The notes under the pieces are model-generated. The model saw nothing but the letters and a program-made list of their open reading frames with translations. It searched no databases and was not told the DNA's origin. From Pollenia angustigena (taxonomy: Eukaryota > Arthropoda > Insecta > Diptera > Polleniidae), in assembly GCA_930367215.1 (NCBI GenBank), contig OV884057.1, positions 263,580,339-263,644,338 of the forward strand: a stretch of DNA of 64,000 bases, in the 5' to 3' direction. How positions within the stretch are numbered: the first letter of the stretch is position 1; the number at the start of each line of letters is the position of its first letter. This document shows, piece after piece, positions 11,997-23,982 of this stretch. The translations under genes and the position numbers were made by a program.

Positions 11997-13013
11997 CACA
12001 GAAAAAATTATTGCCGAATTATTTTCAAACAAACGCTTGTTTGAAAATTTTTTTAATTTCTACAAATTTTTTTACTGATTCAATTAAAATTTTTGTTTGA
12101 TTTTTATTTAACCAACAAAAATGTTGACAACCATTCAAAAATATAATACACGCGTTATTAGTTTCAAGTTTTCATAATTTTGTATGAAATATTTAACGCT
12201 TTTTAATGTTGTCGTCTTTTTGCATTTTTTTATTTGATCGTAAGCAACAATTCCTAATGTGAAATATAAGAACTAAAACAAAAAACACATACAGTCTATT
12301 TTTGGACACTATAAACAGTAAGAAAGATGAAGAGGTTTGAAGTAAAAAAAAAAAAAACAAAAAACAAAAAAATAGTAGGTAAAAAAACGTTTCACTCTTT
12401 TTAAACAACAGAAACAACAACAACAACAACATTATAAGAAACAAAATAAATTTTTGGTTGGTTTCAAAGTTGGTTAAAAAAACCCAAAATCCCGTATTCA
12501 ATTTTTTCAAACTGTTTGCTTAAATACATCAAATACAAAAATAGAATGATGACGAAAAACATATCGAGTCGGTCTGTCGCCGTTTTTCGGTTACATTTCT
12601 TCTTCATTAGCAAAGGAAAGGATACAGCAACATTGAGTGATGACGAAAAACATTGTGTGTATAAAAAAAGACTTCGTTCAAAAATTATTCCAACAAAAAA
12701 ATGTGTCTCAAAGCCAGCCGGCCGCTCTGCTTTCTCTGCCAACATCTTCTAATAAAGTGCCTGCTTGTGTGCGCATCATTGCTTGTGCAAAAACCTTTTT
12801 TTTTTATTTTGAAATTTAGTATATGAATTTCAGTAAACTTTTTGTTTGATTCAGTTAAATTATTTGTTTGAAAAAATCAGTGTTTTTTTTCAATAAACAA
12901 AATGCAAATAAATTGTTTGAATATGCGAATTTGTTTATAGGACCGATTTCAGACAAAAAATTGTTTGATTCTACAAATTTTTTGTTTGAATTGGAAAAAT
13001 AATTTTTTCTGTG
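11997..13013. mobile_element. TA-flanked TIR element in the integrase gene
   Basis: A 16-bp inverted repeat CACAGAAAAAATTATT lies at both ends, flanked by TA (11995-11996 and 13014-13015). The interior is AT-rich with many TTTGTTTGA motifs near both ends and no transposase. TA duplication suggests a Tc1/mariner-mobilised non-autonomous element. Confidence 0.75.
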
Positions 13014-13015
13014 TA

Positions 13016-14370
13016 CATTCGTAGTTGTGGCCTCTTTCATTGCCTTTAAAAACACGAATTTTGAGAAATGGTCCTTTACTATAAATATATAGCAATTCCC
13101 AGATTTCGATCAGGGATATTTTCCAAAAAAATCAATGTAAAGTTTTTGAAATGGTCGTTCGGTTACTACCTCTTGACCAATTTCTGGCATCAGATTGACA
13201 TTAGCGGGTTTTGTCTCTTTACATATTTGACATCTTTAAATAAATTCCCTAATTTGATATGCCATTTTCGGCCAGTAGTAAAATCTTTTTAGCCTTTCTA
13301 GTGTTTTTGCTATACCACCATGAGCAGAAGTAAATGCAGTATGGGCTTTTTCTATTAAGGCATTTGTTAAATTTGACGGAATCCATAGTTTCCATTGGAC
13401 TTCACCTAGATCTCGATAACAGTGCGTTTTCTTATAAATTTTTCCATCTATAATTTTCAAATCAGGAAGTCTGTGTACATTATTTGTGATTTCTTCTATA
13501 AGATTCAAATACTCATCGCTTTCGAACTCCAGAGTTTCCCAATCTAGAAGCTCTTCAGTTTCAACTTCTTCGACTACAGCATCAATAGGGACTCTAGAGA
13601 GCATATCTGCCACTATATTTTCTGACCCTTTTCGATGTTCAATATCAAAATCGAAAGCTTGTAGTTGTAGAGACCATCTAGCGAGTATTCCGCTCAAGTC
13701 TTTTAGTGTCATGAGCCACTTCAGACTGGCGTGGTCGGTAATGATGGTAAATGGCATCATTTCTACATAAGATCTGAATTTGCGCACTGCCATTACCGCA
13801 GCTAAACATTCTTTCTCTGTGACTGTATAGTTCCTTTGGCATGGATTTAATTTTTGCGAATAAAATGCTATGGGATGTTCCTCATCGTTTGCGTTAAGCT
13901 GATACAGCACAGCACCTATCCCATAATCAGAGGCATCACATTGGATGTAAAACCGCCTCGAGAAATCAGCATGTCTCAGAACTGGCGCGGTTGTTAATGC
14001 CTTTATTAATTTTTCAAACGCATCCTTAGCCTCAGGCGTCATTACGAATTTTTTTGCTTTCTTTAAAGTGTCGGTGAGCGGTGCGGAAATCGTAGCAAAA
14101 TTCTTAACTATACCACCCTGCAGTTCCCAAAAAACTTCTCACCTCCCTTACAGTTCTCAGCAGTCGTATTTCCCTAATAGCCAGAATTTTATCCGGGTCA
14201 GTTTTCAAGGTACCTCCCCCTATAATAAAACCTAAGTATTTCAGTTCCTGAAAACAAAATTTTGATTTACCTAAACCTATTGTCAATTTAGCCTCTCTCA
14301 GACAACTAGCAAACTGTTCGAGTAATTTCATATGCTCCTCAAACGATCCGGAAATTATAAGCAAATCGTC
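13016..14370 (-). pseudogene. Gypsy RT C-terminal half, RNase H and integrase N-terminus
   Basis: From high to low coordinate: the RT thumb/connection (LLIISGSFEEHMKLLEQF ... KYLGFIIGG), RNase H with FYIQCDASDYGIGAVLYQ, TVTEKECLA and TDHASLKWL, then the integrase zinc region (HGGIAKTLERLKRFYYW) and the first core Asp block (LYIDFFGKYP) up to the insert at 13013. A frameshift lies near 14100 and a stop near 13236. Confidence 0.85.
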
Positions 14371-14373
14371 CAG

Positions 14374-16793
14374 TGCCCATGTTCTGTAACTCTCGCGTCA
14401 AGAAACTTTTCGATTGAAATGTGTAAAATGAAACAAAAATGCCATATATTGAAACAAACAGCTGTTTTTCTCACTAAACTATGTCTGTAACTTTTTTTGG
14501 CGAGTACTAGCTGTCACGTAAGGAAATTACTCGCCAATTTACAGAAAAACTGTGTCTGTAACATTTTTGTGAGAAGAGTTCCCGCTTTGAACTGTCAAAT
14601 AAACTCACGAATAAAAATGGGGCGAGAAAAAATTTTAACACTAAAAAACAAATAAAAATGCAAATACAAAGAATAATAAAATTAATATTTTGTTCTTTTT
14701 TGTTTTAATTATTTTGCTTTTAACATTTTTATAAAATACTAGCTTAACCCGGTGCGCTTCGCTACACTGCTTTAACCACTTCTTCAGTTGAGAGATATTT
14801 AATATATGCATCCTATGGAATGTTTTTTCCCCTGCGCATTCCCGCTTTATTTTTATTTTCAAAAGTGTAGTATACCATAGGAGTGACTTCTACTAAGTTT
14901 GAACATGCTTACTTTAACAGTTCTTAAGATATGCGATATTTAACATTGGCGTCCTATGGGGGTTTCAATTTTGGGGCTCAGATGAACCTACTACCAAAAG
15001 TTCAACAAATTGCTTGCAGCGGCTCTTATTAATAATGCTATCTATGAGTGGTACTGCTCCTACTCTGGCTACCCCGCCCATTTCTATATTGACATTTATA
15101 GTTTACCATAATAGAAGCTTTAACCACGTTTGAAGACTCTGCCTTCAATAGTTCTTAAGTTTAGCGATATTGAATATATGCATCCTATGGAAGGTATTTC
15201 TCCCCTGCGCCTACCCGCTTAATTTTTATTTTTAAAAGTGTAGTATACCATAAGAGTGACTTCTACAAAGTCTGAACATTCTCACTTTAACAGTTTTTCG
15301 GATATCCGATATTAAGCATTGGCGTCCTATAGGGCGTAACGCTTCCCCGCTGCTATTTTATTTCAATTTTGGGGCTCAGAGGATCCTACTACCAAAAGTT
15401 CAACAAAATACTTGCAGCGACTCTTATTAATATTTCTATCTATGAGGGGAACTGCTCCTCCACTGTCTACCCCGCCCATTACTATATTGAAATTTAAAGT
15501 TTGCCATAATAGTGTTTTAACTACGTTTGAAGACTCGCCCTTTAATAGTTCTTCAGTTGAGCGATATTTAATATATGCATCCTATGAGAGGTATTTCCCC
15601 CCTGCGCCTTCCCCTATCTATTTTTATTTTCAATAGTGTAGTATACCATATGAGTGACTTTTACAAAGTTTGAACATTCTCACTATAACAGTTCTTAAGA
15701 TATGCGATATTAAACATTGGCGTCCTATGGGGAAAACCACTTCCCCCGCTGCTACTTTATTTCAATTTCGGGGCTCAGAAGATCATACTACCAAAAGTTG
15801 AACAAAATGCGTACAATGGCTCTTATTAATATTTCTATCTATGAGGGGTACTGCTCCTCCCCTGTCTCTCCCGCCCATTTTTATATTGAAATTTATAGTT
15901 TACTATAATAGTAGCTTTAACCACGTTTGAAGGCTCTCCCTTTAATAGTTCTTCAGTTGAGCGATATTTAATGTATGCATCCTATGAGAGGTATTTCCCC
16001 CCTGCGCCTACCCGCTTTATTTTTATTTTCAAAAGTGTAGTATACCATAAGAGTGACTTCTAGAAAGTTTGAACATTCTCACTATTACAGTTCTTAAGAT
16101 ATGCGATGTTAAACATTGGTGTCCTATGGGGGATTCCAATACCCCCGCTGCTATTTTATTTCAATTTCGGGGCTCAGAAGATCCTACTACAAAAGTTCAG
16201 CAAAATGCGTCCAGCGGCTCTTAAGATATGCGATAATTAATATTGGCATTCTATGGGGGGTACCAATTCCCCTGCCCCTATCGAAAAAATAAGTAGCCTA
16301 TTTTATTTTTAGGGCTGACGTGATGTTACTGTAAAAATTTCAGGAAAATCGGTTCAGTAGTTTCGGAGTCTATAAGCCAACAAACAAACAAACAAACACA
16401 CATACAAACATTTTTCATTTTTATATATATAGATAGATAGATATGAATGTTTTCAAAGTTCGTTTCCAAACAACAAACATTAAAGTCGCATGTTACATTA
16501 TTTGGTAAAGCCGACGGTTGTTTTTTCGCCGCCGTCGTTGAAAAATTTTGAATTTTAGTAAATTTTGGTCGTCGTCAACGAAATGTGTTAGTGGCGTTCT
16601 CAACGTCTGCAATGTCATATCGGCTTCGAGTGCAGTGCTATGACATTTATAACGTAACGACGTAATCTCTTTTGATAGTTTTCGACATGAGTTACAGACT
16701 CACTTTTTTCTCACTTTTCGAGAAACGATGGAATATTTTGTTTCACATCTTTTCGATGCCAGAAGTTCTCACTATAGTTACAGAACATGGGTA
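14374..16793. mobile_element. TIR element splitting the gypsy RT active site
   Basis: Ends are CCCATGTTCTGTAACT and its exact inverse; including two more bases they read TGCCCATG and CATGGGTA. A CAG triplet is present on each side (14371-14373 and 16794-16796), and removing the insert brings the YLDD codons of RT together, which fixes the site. No transposase is seen. Most of the interior is the nested array at 14738-16441. Confidence 0.75.
14738..16441 (+). repeat. Interspersed repeat with four ~0.37-0.40 kb tandem units
   Basis: Starts ACTAGCTTAACCCGG and ends TATATATAGATAGATAGAT. Inside, the landmark TAGTATACCAT recurs at 14868, 15241, 15639 and 16038, giving periods of 373, 398 and 399 bp. 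Each unit has two related halves, one around GCGATATT(T)AACATTGG and one around GCGATATTTAATATATGCA, so the array is built from roughly 190 bp half-units. The tail phrase GGTTCAGTAGTTTCGGAG with repeated CAAACAAACAAAC is common at ends of insect interspersed repeats. Class unknown. Confidence 0.7.
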
Positions 16794-17763
16794 CAGGTAT
16801 ATAAAAACGTTCTTCTTTAAATTTTGAGGAATAACTCTGTCCATTAATCTGCATAGTTTTTGAGCAGCGTTACATAAACCGAATGGCATTACTCTAAATT
16901 TATACAATGGCCTCCCAGCCACTGTAAACGCTGTATATGTTCTACTTTCCTCATCCAGCTCAATTTGCCAGAAAGCGTATTTGAGGTCAACACTACTAAT
17001 ATAGTGTGTTTCATCGATTCTGCTCAGAATGCCATCTATGTTTTGTAGAGGATATGCATCTTTTATAGTTACCTTATTCAATTTACGTGCAACCTTCACC
17101 ATCGATTCTCCTAATATTTACCTCCTCCGCCGTAAGAATTTCCGGAGCCAATTTAAACAACCTCCAAAAGTCTATCCCTAGATATAAATTCTGATCCAAA
17201 TCAGGACAAAGATACAAAATAATTTCTTCCTTTTGATCTTTGTAACTTATGGATACGTTTACTCTTCCTAGAATTCTATAAGGCTGACCACTGGCAGTTA
17301 TCACATTGGTCCGCACAGGCAGAATATTCATTTCAAGTTCCTCAGTCAATTCCCTACATCCTTTACCTAATAAACTAACCGAAGCCCCGGTATCCAATAG
17401 TCCTAGCATCTGTCTTCCCTTAACCTCAACATTCGCAAAAATCCTATTATCATTTCCGGTTATTATTGCCCTATTTATCGATTCCACAAAAATTCTTCTA
17501 ATTTTCTTCCTCCTAGCAAATTTTTCCCGAACTCTTCTAATTCTTCTTGGTACATACTTCCGTCCGCTATCACTAAAAATTCGTGCCCTAACTTTTTCGT
17601 AGTTTTCCTGTCTTACATCAGCCGATAAATAATGTCTCATTCCTGGCATATATGTCTGACCATTAATACCTAATCTTCTAAGGAGGAGATCTTCTCGATT
17701 TGACGAGGGTCCCCCTTCGTTCCCAAGCCCCGATTCCAGTTTCCCGATTGACAAACCGGACAT
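16794..17763 (-). pseudogene. Gypsy protease and RT N-terminal half
   Basis: The protease active site is GLLDTGASVSLLGKG, in a frame overlapping the end of gag as in other gypsy elements. After a frame change near 17100 the RT fingers/palm follow: KDAYPLQNID, SSVDLKYAFWQIEL with the first catalytic Asp, and FRVMPFGLCNAAQ. The frame breaks at VFIYL, exactly at the inserted TIR element, just before the catalytic Asp pair. Confidence 0.85.
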
Positions 17764-19118
17764 TTAGGCGTAATGGTGTTGGGCTTACCGCATCTATAGC
17801 AGAAAAGGTTTCTTTCTGTAAGTGGGCAATCCATAAATGTATGACCTGGCTGTCTGAAATTCCAACAGGTGATTGGTTGCCTGTTTTGTTGAGTATTTCT
17901 TAGCGCTGTAACCTCTTCGACGCAAACTTGCTGATCGAGAAATGGCTCTATCGGTTCTTCATAGATTTCGTTTACATATCTTTGTTGCCTAGGTGGTGAG
18001 GGTGGCATGTTTTTATTTTCTTTTCTGGGGAAATAGCGTTCAGCTTCATGGCATTCAACCCTTAACTGCTCAACTGATGACACAGCTATTGGGTAAACGA
18101 TTTTTCCCAAACTTTCTTTGATATTTTTCTTCATTATTTTGATCATATCATATTCTGACACGGGTTGAATTAGTTTTGAACGAATTTTATTCATAATGTG
18201 GAAATAATCGTCTATACTTTCGTTAAACTGCTGTTTTCTTTCCACAAGATCACGCATTATTTCAAAATTAGACCGGGTCGATTGGAATCGACCTACTAGC
18301 GCATGTCGGAGTCCGTTCCAATCTAATATGCCTTGTGTTTTCACACATAACCAATACCATTCCCTTGCAGCTCCAGAAACTAAGAGATGAAAATCGCGTA
18401 GAACCTCAGACCATGGAATTTGATAATGGCTTTGAAGATGTTCTAATCGAAATATAAAATCTTCAACCCCCATGTGCGCTGAGTTTCCATCGAACACTAC
18501 TCCTAACTTATCTATCCTTATTCTTTGCTGGTCGATATTTTGTAATATGGGGCCTTGTAAGATTCCCCGCATAACTGGGTCATTTATCCTTCCTGTACTA
18601 TTTAGATTGCTTTCCTCAGAAAAATTTTCAGAATTATTTCTTAGATTCATTCTATTTTCTATTGGTCGACAATTTGCGGATGTGTTCTCACTGCCACTTT
18701 GAGCCTGCACTATTCTAGTTAAAATTACCATAGAATTAGTCAAATCTGTTATGGTTCTTTTCATATCAGTCATTTCATCCTGAACCATTTTTTTCACTTT
18801 TTCCTCTAATGTTCTTTGAACCATCATTGCCTCATCTACTACCATTTCCCTAACTTCCGGTGCTATATTTTCACCCGGTGTAATATTCACACTAGATTGT
18901 GGGTTATTTTGCACATTTCCGAAACTTTCCCTCCTAACATTTATAGGCTGAGATAGGTCCATAAATTGAGGTCTTGAATCTTCAGGATTAGTATTCATAT
19001 TTCTCCTAATTGTTTTGGGTACTTTTGGAAGCCAATGTGGAATAGATCTATTAAGATCAAAATATGGTTGTCTATTTCTTTTCCTATTCTGTGTCTGAGA
19101 CCTTGTCTCTCTACTCAT
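17670..19118 (-). CDS. Gypsy gag polyprotein
   Basis: A 482-residue frame, intact in this copy. Order: basic N-terminus (MSRETRSQTQNRKRNRQ), a coiled Glu/Met-rich stretch, a capsid-like region (FRLEHLQSHYQIPWSEVL ... GAAREWYW ... LVGRFQST), then two zinc-knuckle-like segments. The first (CWNFRQPGHTFMDC) has Phe in place of the second Cys and the second (CYRCGKPNTITPKC) lacks the usual His, so the nucleocapsid fingers look damaged or divergent. Overlap with the protease frame implies frameshift expression of pol. Confidence 0.85.
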   Translation of the reverse strand: MSRETRSQTQNRKRNRQPYFDLNRSIPHWLPKVPKTIRRNMNTNPEDSRPQFMDLSQPINVRRESFGNVQNNPQSSVNITPGENIAPEVREMVVDEAMMVQRTLEEKVKKMVQDEMTDMKRTITDLTNSMVILTRIVQAQSGSENTSANCRPIENRMNLRNNSENFSEESNLNSTGRINDPVMRGILQGPILQNIDQQRIRIDKLGVVFDGNSAHMGVEDFIFRLEHLQSHYQIPWSEVLRDFHLLVSGAAREWYWLCVKTQGILDWNGLRHALVGRFQSTRSNFEIMRDLVERKQQFNESIDDYFHIMNKIRSKLIQPVSEYDMIKIMKKNIKESLGKIVYPIAVSSVEQLRVECHEAERYFPRKENKNMPPSPPRQQRYVNEIYEEPIEPFLDQQVCVEEVTALRNTQQNRQPITCWNFRQPGHTFMDCPLTERNLFCYRCGKPNTITPKCPVCQSGNWNRGLGTKGDPRQIEKISSLED

Positions 19119-20420
19119 AATAAAAAAGTACTTGATACGCTAGACTAACCTACGAACTTGTGGCTTAGAATTCCTTTCAGTAGGTAAAAACGATCAGATT
19201 CTACAACTTTCGGTTTAATATTCGGACTAACGTAATTATTAAAAAAAAATACGCACAAAAAAAAAACACTTTAACAAAAAAAAATTAATATATAGTACTT
19301 GAAGTTTAAAATTAAAAAAAACTTAGAGAACCAATCCCAAGAAAACTTTCGATGCTAAAACAAATTAATCAAAATATTCACCATGCAAAAACAAATTATA
19401 GTTAAAAATGCTATAACAGCAAACGCAAAAAAATAGTTAAAAAAAATATTAAAGACTACTAAAAAGATATTAAAAAAAAATAGCAAAATAAAAAAAAAAC
19501 TTAATAAAACTATATTGAGAATAAAAAAATTACTTGATGAAAATAAATTGATAATTTAAAAATAATTAAATAAGAATATCAAAAAAAAAAAAAATAATAA
19601 ATCGATAATAAAAAAAAATCTAACTAAATAGTAAAATAATTATGAAATTAAATAAACTAAAATAACAAAATAAAGAACTTTATAAAAACAAATAAATCGG
19701 TAATAATAAAAATAAATCGATAAACAAAATAATTAATTGAAATAATTTGATAAAAAATAACTAAATTAATATGATAAATGAAAATAAATTGATAAAAAAA
19801 AAAAAATTATTATATGTTCACTATTTCTTCTTTCTAGGGTTGTTGATATTACGTGTGAAGCGGTTTTATCTATTTCTTAAGCCCTCCCGTCATATGTCGT
19901 AAATCATTCTAACACAAAGGAAACATAACAAGGTTAGTTATTCTGATATAATCATATCAACTTTTCTATAAGTATTTTCACGCTAACAGATTTAATATCC
20001 TCCGACACTACAGACCTTTAAAAAAAAACATTAGTTAAAGCGGCTATCGTCCAAATACATATAATTCTGCTAGACTAATAACTAACATAGGGCTGAAACT
20101 ATTACACAAAAAACTGAAGAAATATGAGTACTAATAGGATTCAATTTCGAACTCCAATGAACTAACATTATCTTTATGCACTTTAGTCCTTTGTCCTATT
20201 GCTGTTCAGGTCTACAATCCTCATTTCCATACAACATTTTCTCTATACAACATACGAATGGCTACAAAAACATGAACTATAAACATCTAAAACAACATAA
20301 AACAAATTAATTTTTTTTTTCTATTTCACTTCCCTACTGGTCTATTGTACTGTGTATTGGTCGTCTACACACATTAGCTTTTCTTTGGTCAAACCAGCGT
20401 AAAACGCTGAAGCCTTTTAG
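19119..20420. other. Gypsy 5' leader, very AT-rich
   Basis: Extremely A/T-rich (long AAATAA/AATAAATCGATAA runs) between the primer-binding site and gag. No frame of note. This is expected to be the untranslated leader of the element RNA. Confidence 0.5.
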
Positions 20421-20431
20421 ATTGGGCGCCA
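20421..20431 (-). promoter_or_regulatory. Primer-binding site of the gypsy element
   Basis: TGGCGCCCAAT on the minus strand, three bases past the LTR end. TGGCGCC is the classic gypsy-type primer-binding start, usually complementary to a lysine tRNA 3' end. Confidence 0.7.
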
Positions 20432-22005
20432 TATTGTTACGTGTCAGTTATTGGCACTACAGTGAATCTCCAACTAGCTCTCGATCGGCGTCTCCCCGGG
20501 TGTGATTCATCCCTCACTATAGCCCATTGACAGGTAAACAAATAAAATCTGAAACAAAAACTATCTACACACAAAACGAACATACGCGGAATAGAGAGGA
20601 AGGTGTAAACCTCCTTTTGCCCTGACCCAACCATGGTCATCTAATACCCTGACGATTACAAAGATGACCCCTAATAACCGCATCCCTTTTCACACTTACC
20701 ACATCAACAACCCATATTCAATAATTTAAGCACACATTATTTTTTTCTTACATAACACTATCAAGACATTTGTTTTTATTAAATAAACTTAATATTAAAA
20801 ATAACAATAATAAACCACTTAAATACTTGTATTTTATAAACACGACATATACATAAATAATTATATTTGTCCCTTTATTATTTTTTTTTTTTTTTTTTTT
20901 TTTATAAATTTTATTAAAACAAATATCTCCTGCAGTTAATAATTGATATTTTATAAATTCTCACATAAATATGATAATTGATTGTCTCGCCGTTTATTAA
21001 TTCTTGATTCAATTATACCGGCTTATTTATACGCCTTTTCAATTTATTATTTTAAAAAAATCTGTTACCTGGCTATTCGATCCGGCTCGACTTACAGGGT
21101 ACAGTTCTCCAAATCGTTTCTCTTCATATACAAATCCGTGAATAGCCAGCTATCAAAACAAGAAAAAAACACTTTAATATTCCTGTCTCTACTTCACAGG
21201 ATCTTTTTTTTTATTTTCTTTTTTTCTAGCACTTACGTTTTAATTTTTGCACTAAACACAAAAAACTTTTCTCCTCCAATAATCGTTTCAAAACAATAAA
21301 ACACTCACTAAGAAGGACTTCTTTCCGTAGTCCTGAATATATATATATATATATATACTTTTCTTATTCTTAATATTTTTAAATTTTACTTTATTAAAAA
21401 AAAAACACTAGTACTCGCACAGACTTTAACTTTATTTCTAAACTCCTCATCTTATTTACTTTCCTATGTGCTAGATATTTTCCCGCTTTCACATTCTCTC
21501 TCTTTACCTTACATACAAATAAATATTTAAAGTTTTTCCTGCCGCAGAGCTATTTAAAACTTTAGACATTATGTATCTCATAGTTCCCGCCACGGTCTAT
21601 ATAATAAGAATATATATTAAATATTTTGCATCGAATAATTATCCCTTTCGTTTTTTGTACAAAAAAAATTTTTAATATTAATTTCTAGGCGGTTATTTCC
21701 CATATTAATAATTATTTCTGTTTAAATCACATCTACCAGACTCTACCTTATTATAAAACTCTATCCTTACTATCCCACACCAGCCGCACAGCAATTTTAA
21801 TGAGTATTATAATCTCATTCAATATTTCATATTATTTTTACTTTGATTTGAATTGCCTCCAAAATATTTTGAATGAAAATACAAGAAAATACGCTACTTT
21901 ACGTTATTTTCACGCGTTACCAACTATGTATTACAAATATCAAGTACCCACATACATATGCACAAGTATCAAACATATGTTTTACTAAAAAAAAGACAAA
22001 TCATG

Positions 22006-22269
22006 GTGCTGGTTCACACAGGTCAAGTTTGACTCTTCAAGTCTTGAGCTTTTAGGAGAGAGGGGTAAAGAGAATGGAAAGGGGGACATACTTGACCGTA
22101 CCAGTCAGTTTTTATTTTGCTTTTCTTATTTCATCCGTAATATAATAAAAAGCTACAAAGTTGAAGGAAAAGAAAACAAAAATTAATTTTGTGCATGAAC
22201 GTGAACGCAAGTTCAAAAGAAAATTTAAATAAAACTGTTCAAGTAAACTTGACCTGTGTGAACCAGCAC
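22006..22269 (-). repeat. MITE in the 5' LTR, inverted copy, ATG duplication
   Basis: Same family and nearly the same length as 8826-9088 but in the opposite orientation and at another site. It is flanked by ATG (22003-22005 and 22270-22272); the empty site is seen in the other LTR at about 8800. Confidence 0.8.
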
Positions 22270-22294
22270 ATGGCAGCATGTGTAATGTATGTAA

Positions 22295-22436
22295 GTGCCG
22301 GTTCACACACGCCAAGTTTGACTTGTCAAGTCTTGATCTTTTAGGAGAGAAGGGAAAAGAGAAGGCCATTTCTTTTCCCCTCTTTCCTAAAAACTCAAGA
22401 CTTGACGTGTCAAACTTGACGTGTGTGAACCAGCAC
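22295..22436. repeat. Short palindromic MITE in the 5' LTR, TAA duplication
   Basis: A 142-bp, nearly fully palindromic member (ends GTGCCGGTTCACAC / GTGTGAACCAGCAC) flanked by TAA at the same LTR position where the other LTR has the 263-bp member. Confidence 0.75.
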
Positions 22437-22482
22437 TAAGTATAATTAATTTTGGTTCTTTTCTTCTATTTTCAGGTCTTCA

Positions 22483-23979
22483 AATCACAAATTGACAAAT
22501 TCAAAAGTAAGTCATTTTTTTAATCTAAATACATCCAGAAAAAAGTAGTTATCGAAGTTCTTATGGAAGAAAGCTACTAAATAACGAGTGAAAGAAGTTT
22601 TTACTGGGAGACAAACAAATTTCTTTCTTGCCGGAATAATGGTTTTGGCACAAAAGTGTCCATATAAGATAAGAATATCAAATATCAATCATATTTTGCT
22701 TATGTAAGAAGTATTAAATGTTCAAAATAAGCCAAGTCGGTCCATTACTTTCCCTCGAAATTTTGCTTTTGCCGATACATTTTTTAGGGAAGAGACAAAC
22801 AATTTCGAGGATAATTTTCACAATAGGGATAAATATTAAAATTGAACCCTTGTTTCTAAAGATATCTTTTTTTTCTAATAAACAAACATATAAAAATATT
22901 TACAATTATCTTATTTCGAAGACTAAGTGTAAAACGCAACGCCAACAATTTCATTAAAAGCAAAAACAAAATCAAAAATATTTTATAAATGTGTTGTTGC
23001 TTTCTACAGACATTCATATTATTTTTTTTTCAATTTTCAACGCCACAAAATAGAAGTGCTTAAAATTTAAAAATTCAAGATGAATTTCTATAGAAAGTAA
23101 CAACAAAATTATAAAATACTAGATGACCCGTGCGAATATTTCGCACCGTTAGTTGTCATTTTTGTAACATAAAATGAAAATAATTAATAGAAATTTTAGT
23201 AACTTCAATACATTTTAATGTATAATTTTTATCAATGAAAATGATGAATATAACTGACTTAGTAATAAACGGCATTATAGTAAATAGCGGTATTGCCAGA
23301 ATGGATTTTAATACATACTATATTATGTAGAACTGCACTACTATTAAGCGACCCTGTATTACCACATTTGAACAGTATTATCATGCAGTTCTTTTAAGCG
23401 ACCCTGTGTTACCACGTTTGAACAGTATTATCATGCAGTTCTATATAAAATATAATTTTTATCAATGAAAATATAAATTTTTCAATTTCTAATTATTTTT
23501 CGTCATTAGTGTTAGAAATAAGCTTTAAAATGAGATATCATTCATTAAATTTGATGCAGTGGTATGGGAGATATTTGCAACCGACAAAAAAAAGTGCTTT
23601 AGAAATAATATATATGATGATTTTTGATTTCGTCACTTTTTTAGCAAAAATCATCAAAACGTCACTTTGTTAATATCGGAACAAAAAATCGTCAAGATGA
23701 CGATAACTCGTCAAATCTGGCAGCCCTGTTTTTATTATATTTATTTCTTTTGTTGACGTTTCGCTTTTATTTGACTGGAAATATTCCAGTATAAACAGAA
23801 TTTGTTGTGTCTGTTTTCGCATTCAAATACAGAAACACTTTTATCTCATAAATCGAGAAACGATGGAATTTTTTGTTTCACACTTCATCAAGGCGAATTG
23901 ACTAGAAGGTGGGGTCAAGTCAACATGTGGTGTTTTTTTTCGGTGGTCGACTTGTCAAAGTTTGTATACAAACTGGTTT
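22483..23979. other. Spacer with repeat fragments, no gene
   Basis: No coding region recognised. At 23119 a repeat head ACTAGATGACCCGTGCGAA resembles the head of the 14738 array. Around 23340-23450 a roughly 65-bp unit (AAGCGACCCTGT...ATCATGCAGTTCT) is duplicated in tandem. At 23615-23730 there are GACGA/TCGTC-rich motifs shared with other repeats of the window. Confidence 0.4.
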
Positions 23980-23982
23980 TTA

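Larger units (their letters stand above)
7270..22482 (-). mobile_element. Gypsy-type (Ty3) LTR retrotransposon with nested insertions
   Basis: Two homologous direct blocks of about 1.9-2.0 kb flank minus-strand gag, protease, RT, RNase H and integrase remains. The 5' LTR (in element direction) is 20435-22482 and the 3' LTR is 7270-10580. Gene order gag-PR-RT-RH-IN is that of gypsy/Metaviridae elements. No env-like frame is seen between integrase and the 3' LTR. The body is interrupted by three insertions (9103-10541, 11997-13013, 14374-16793) and by frameshifts, so it is inactive. A clean target duplication was not found; the outer flanks read GAAT and AATC. Confidence 0.85.
20435..22482 (-). 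repeat. 5' LTR of the gypsy element
   Basis: Plus-strand start TGTTACGTGTCAG, end GGTCTTCA, so the element LTR has TG...CA ends. It matches 7270-10580 apart from mobile inserts and small indels. Two MITEs of one family lie within it. Confidence 0.8.

Noticed and set aside
12193..12510. Leu/Phe-rich frame as a membrane protein
   Set aside because: It arises from poly-A/T-rich sequence inside the TA-flanked element and has no start context or conserved motif.
14738..16441. CRISPR array
   Set aside because: Units are 373-399 bp and adjoining, without short repeats and unique spacers, and the genome is animal.
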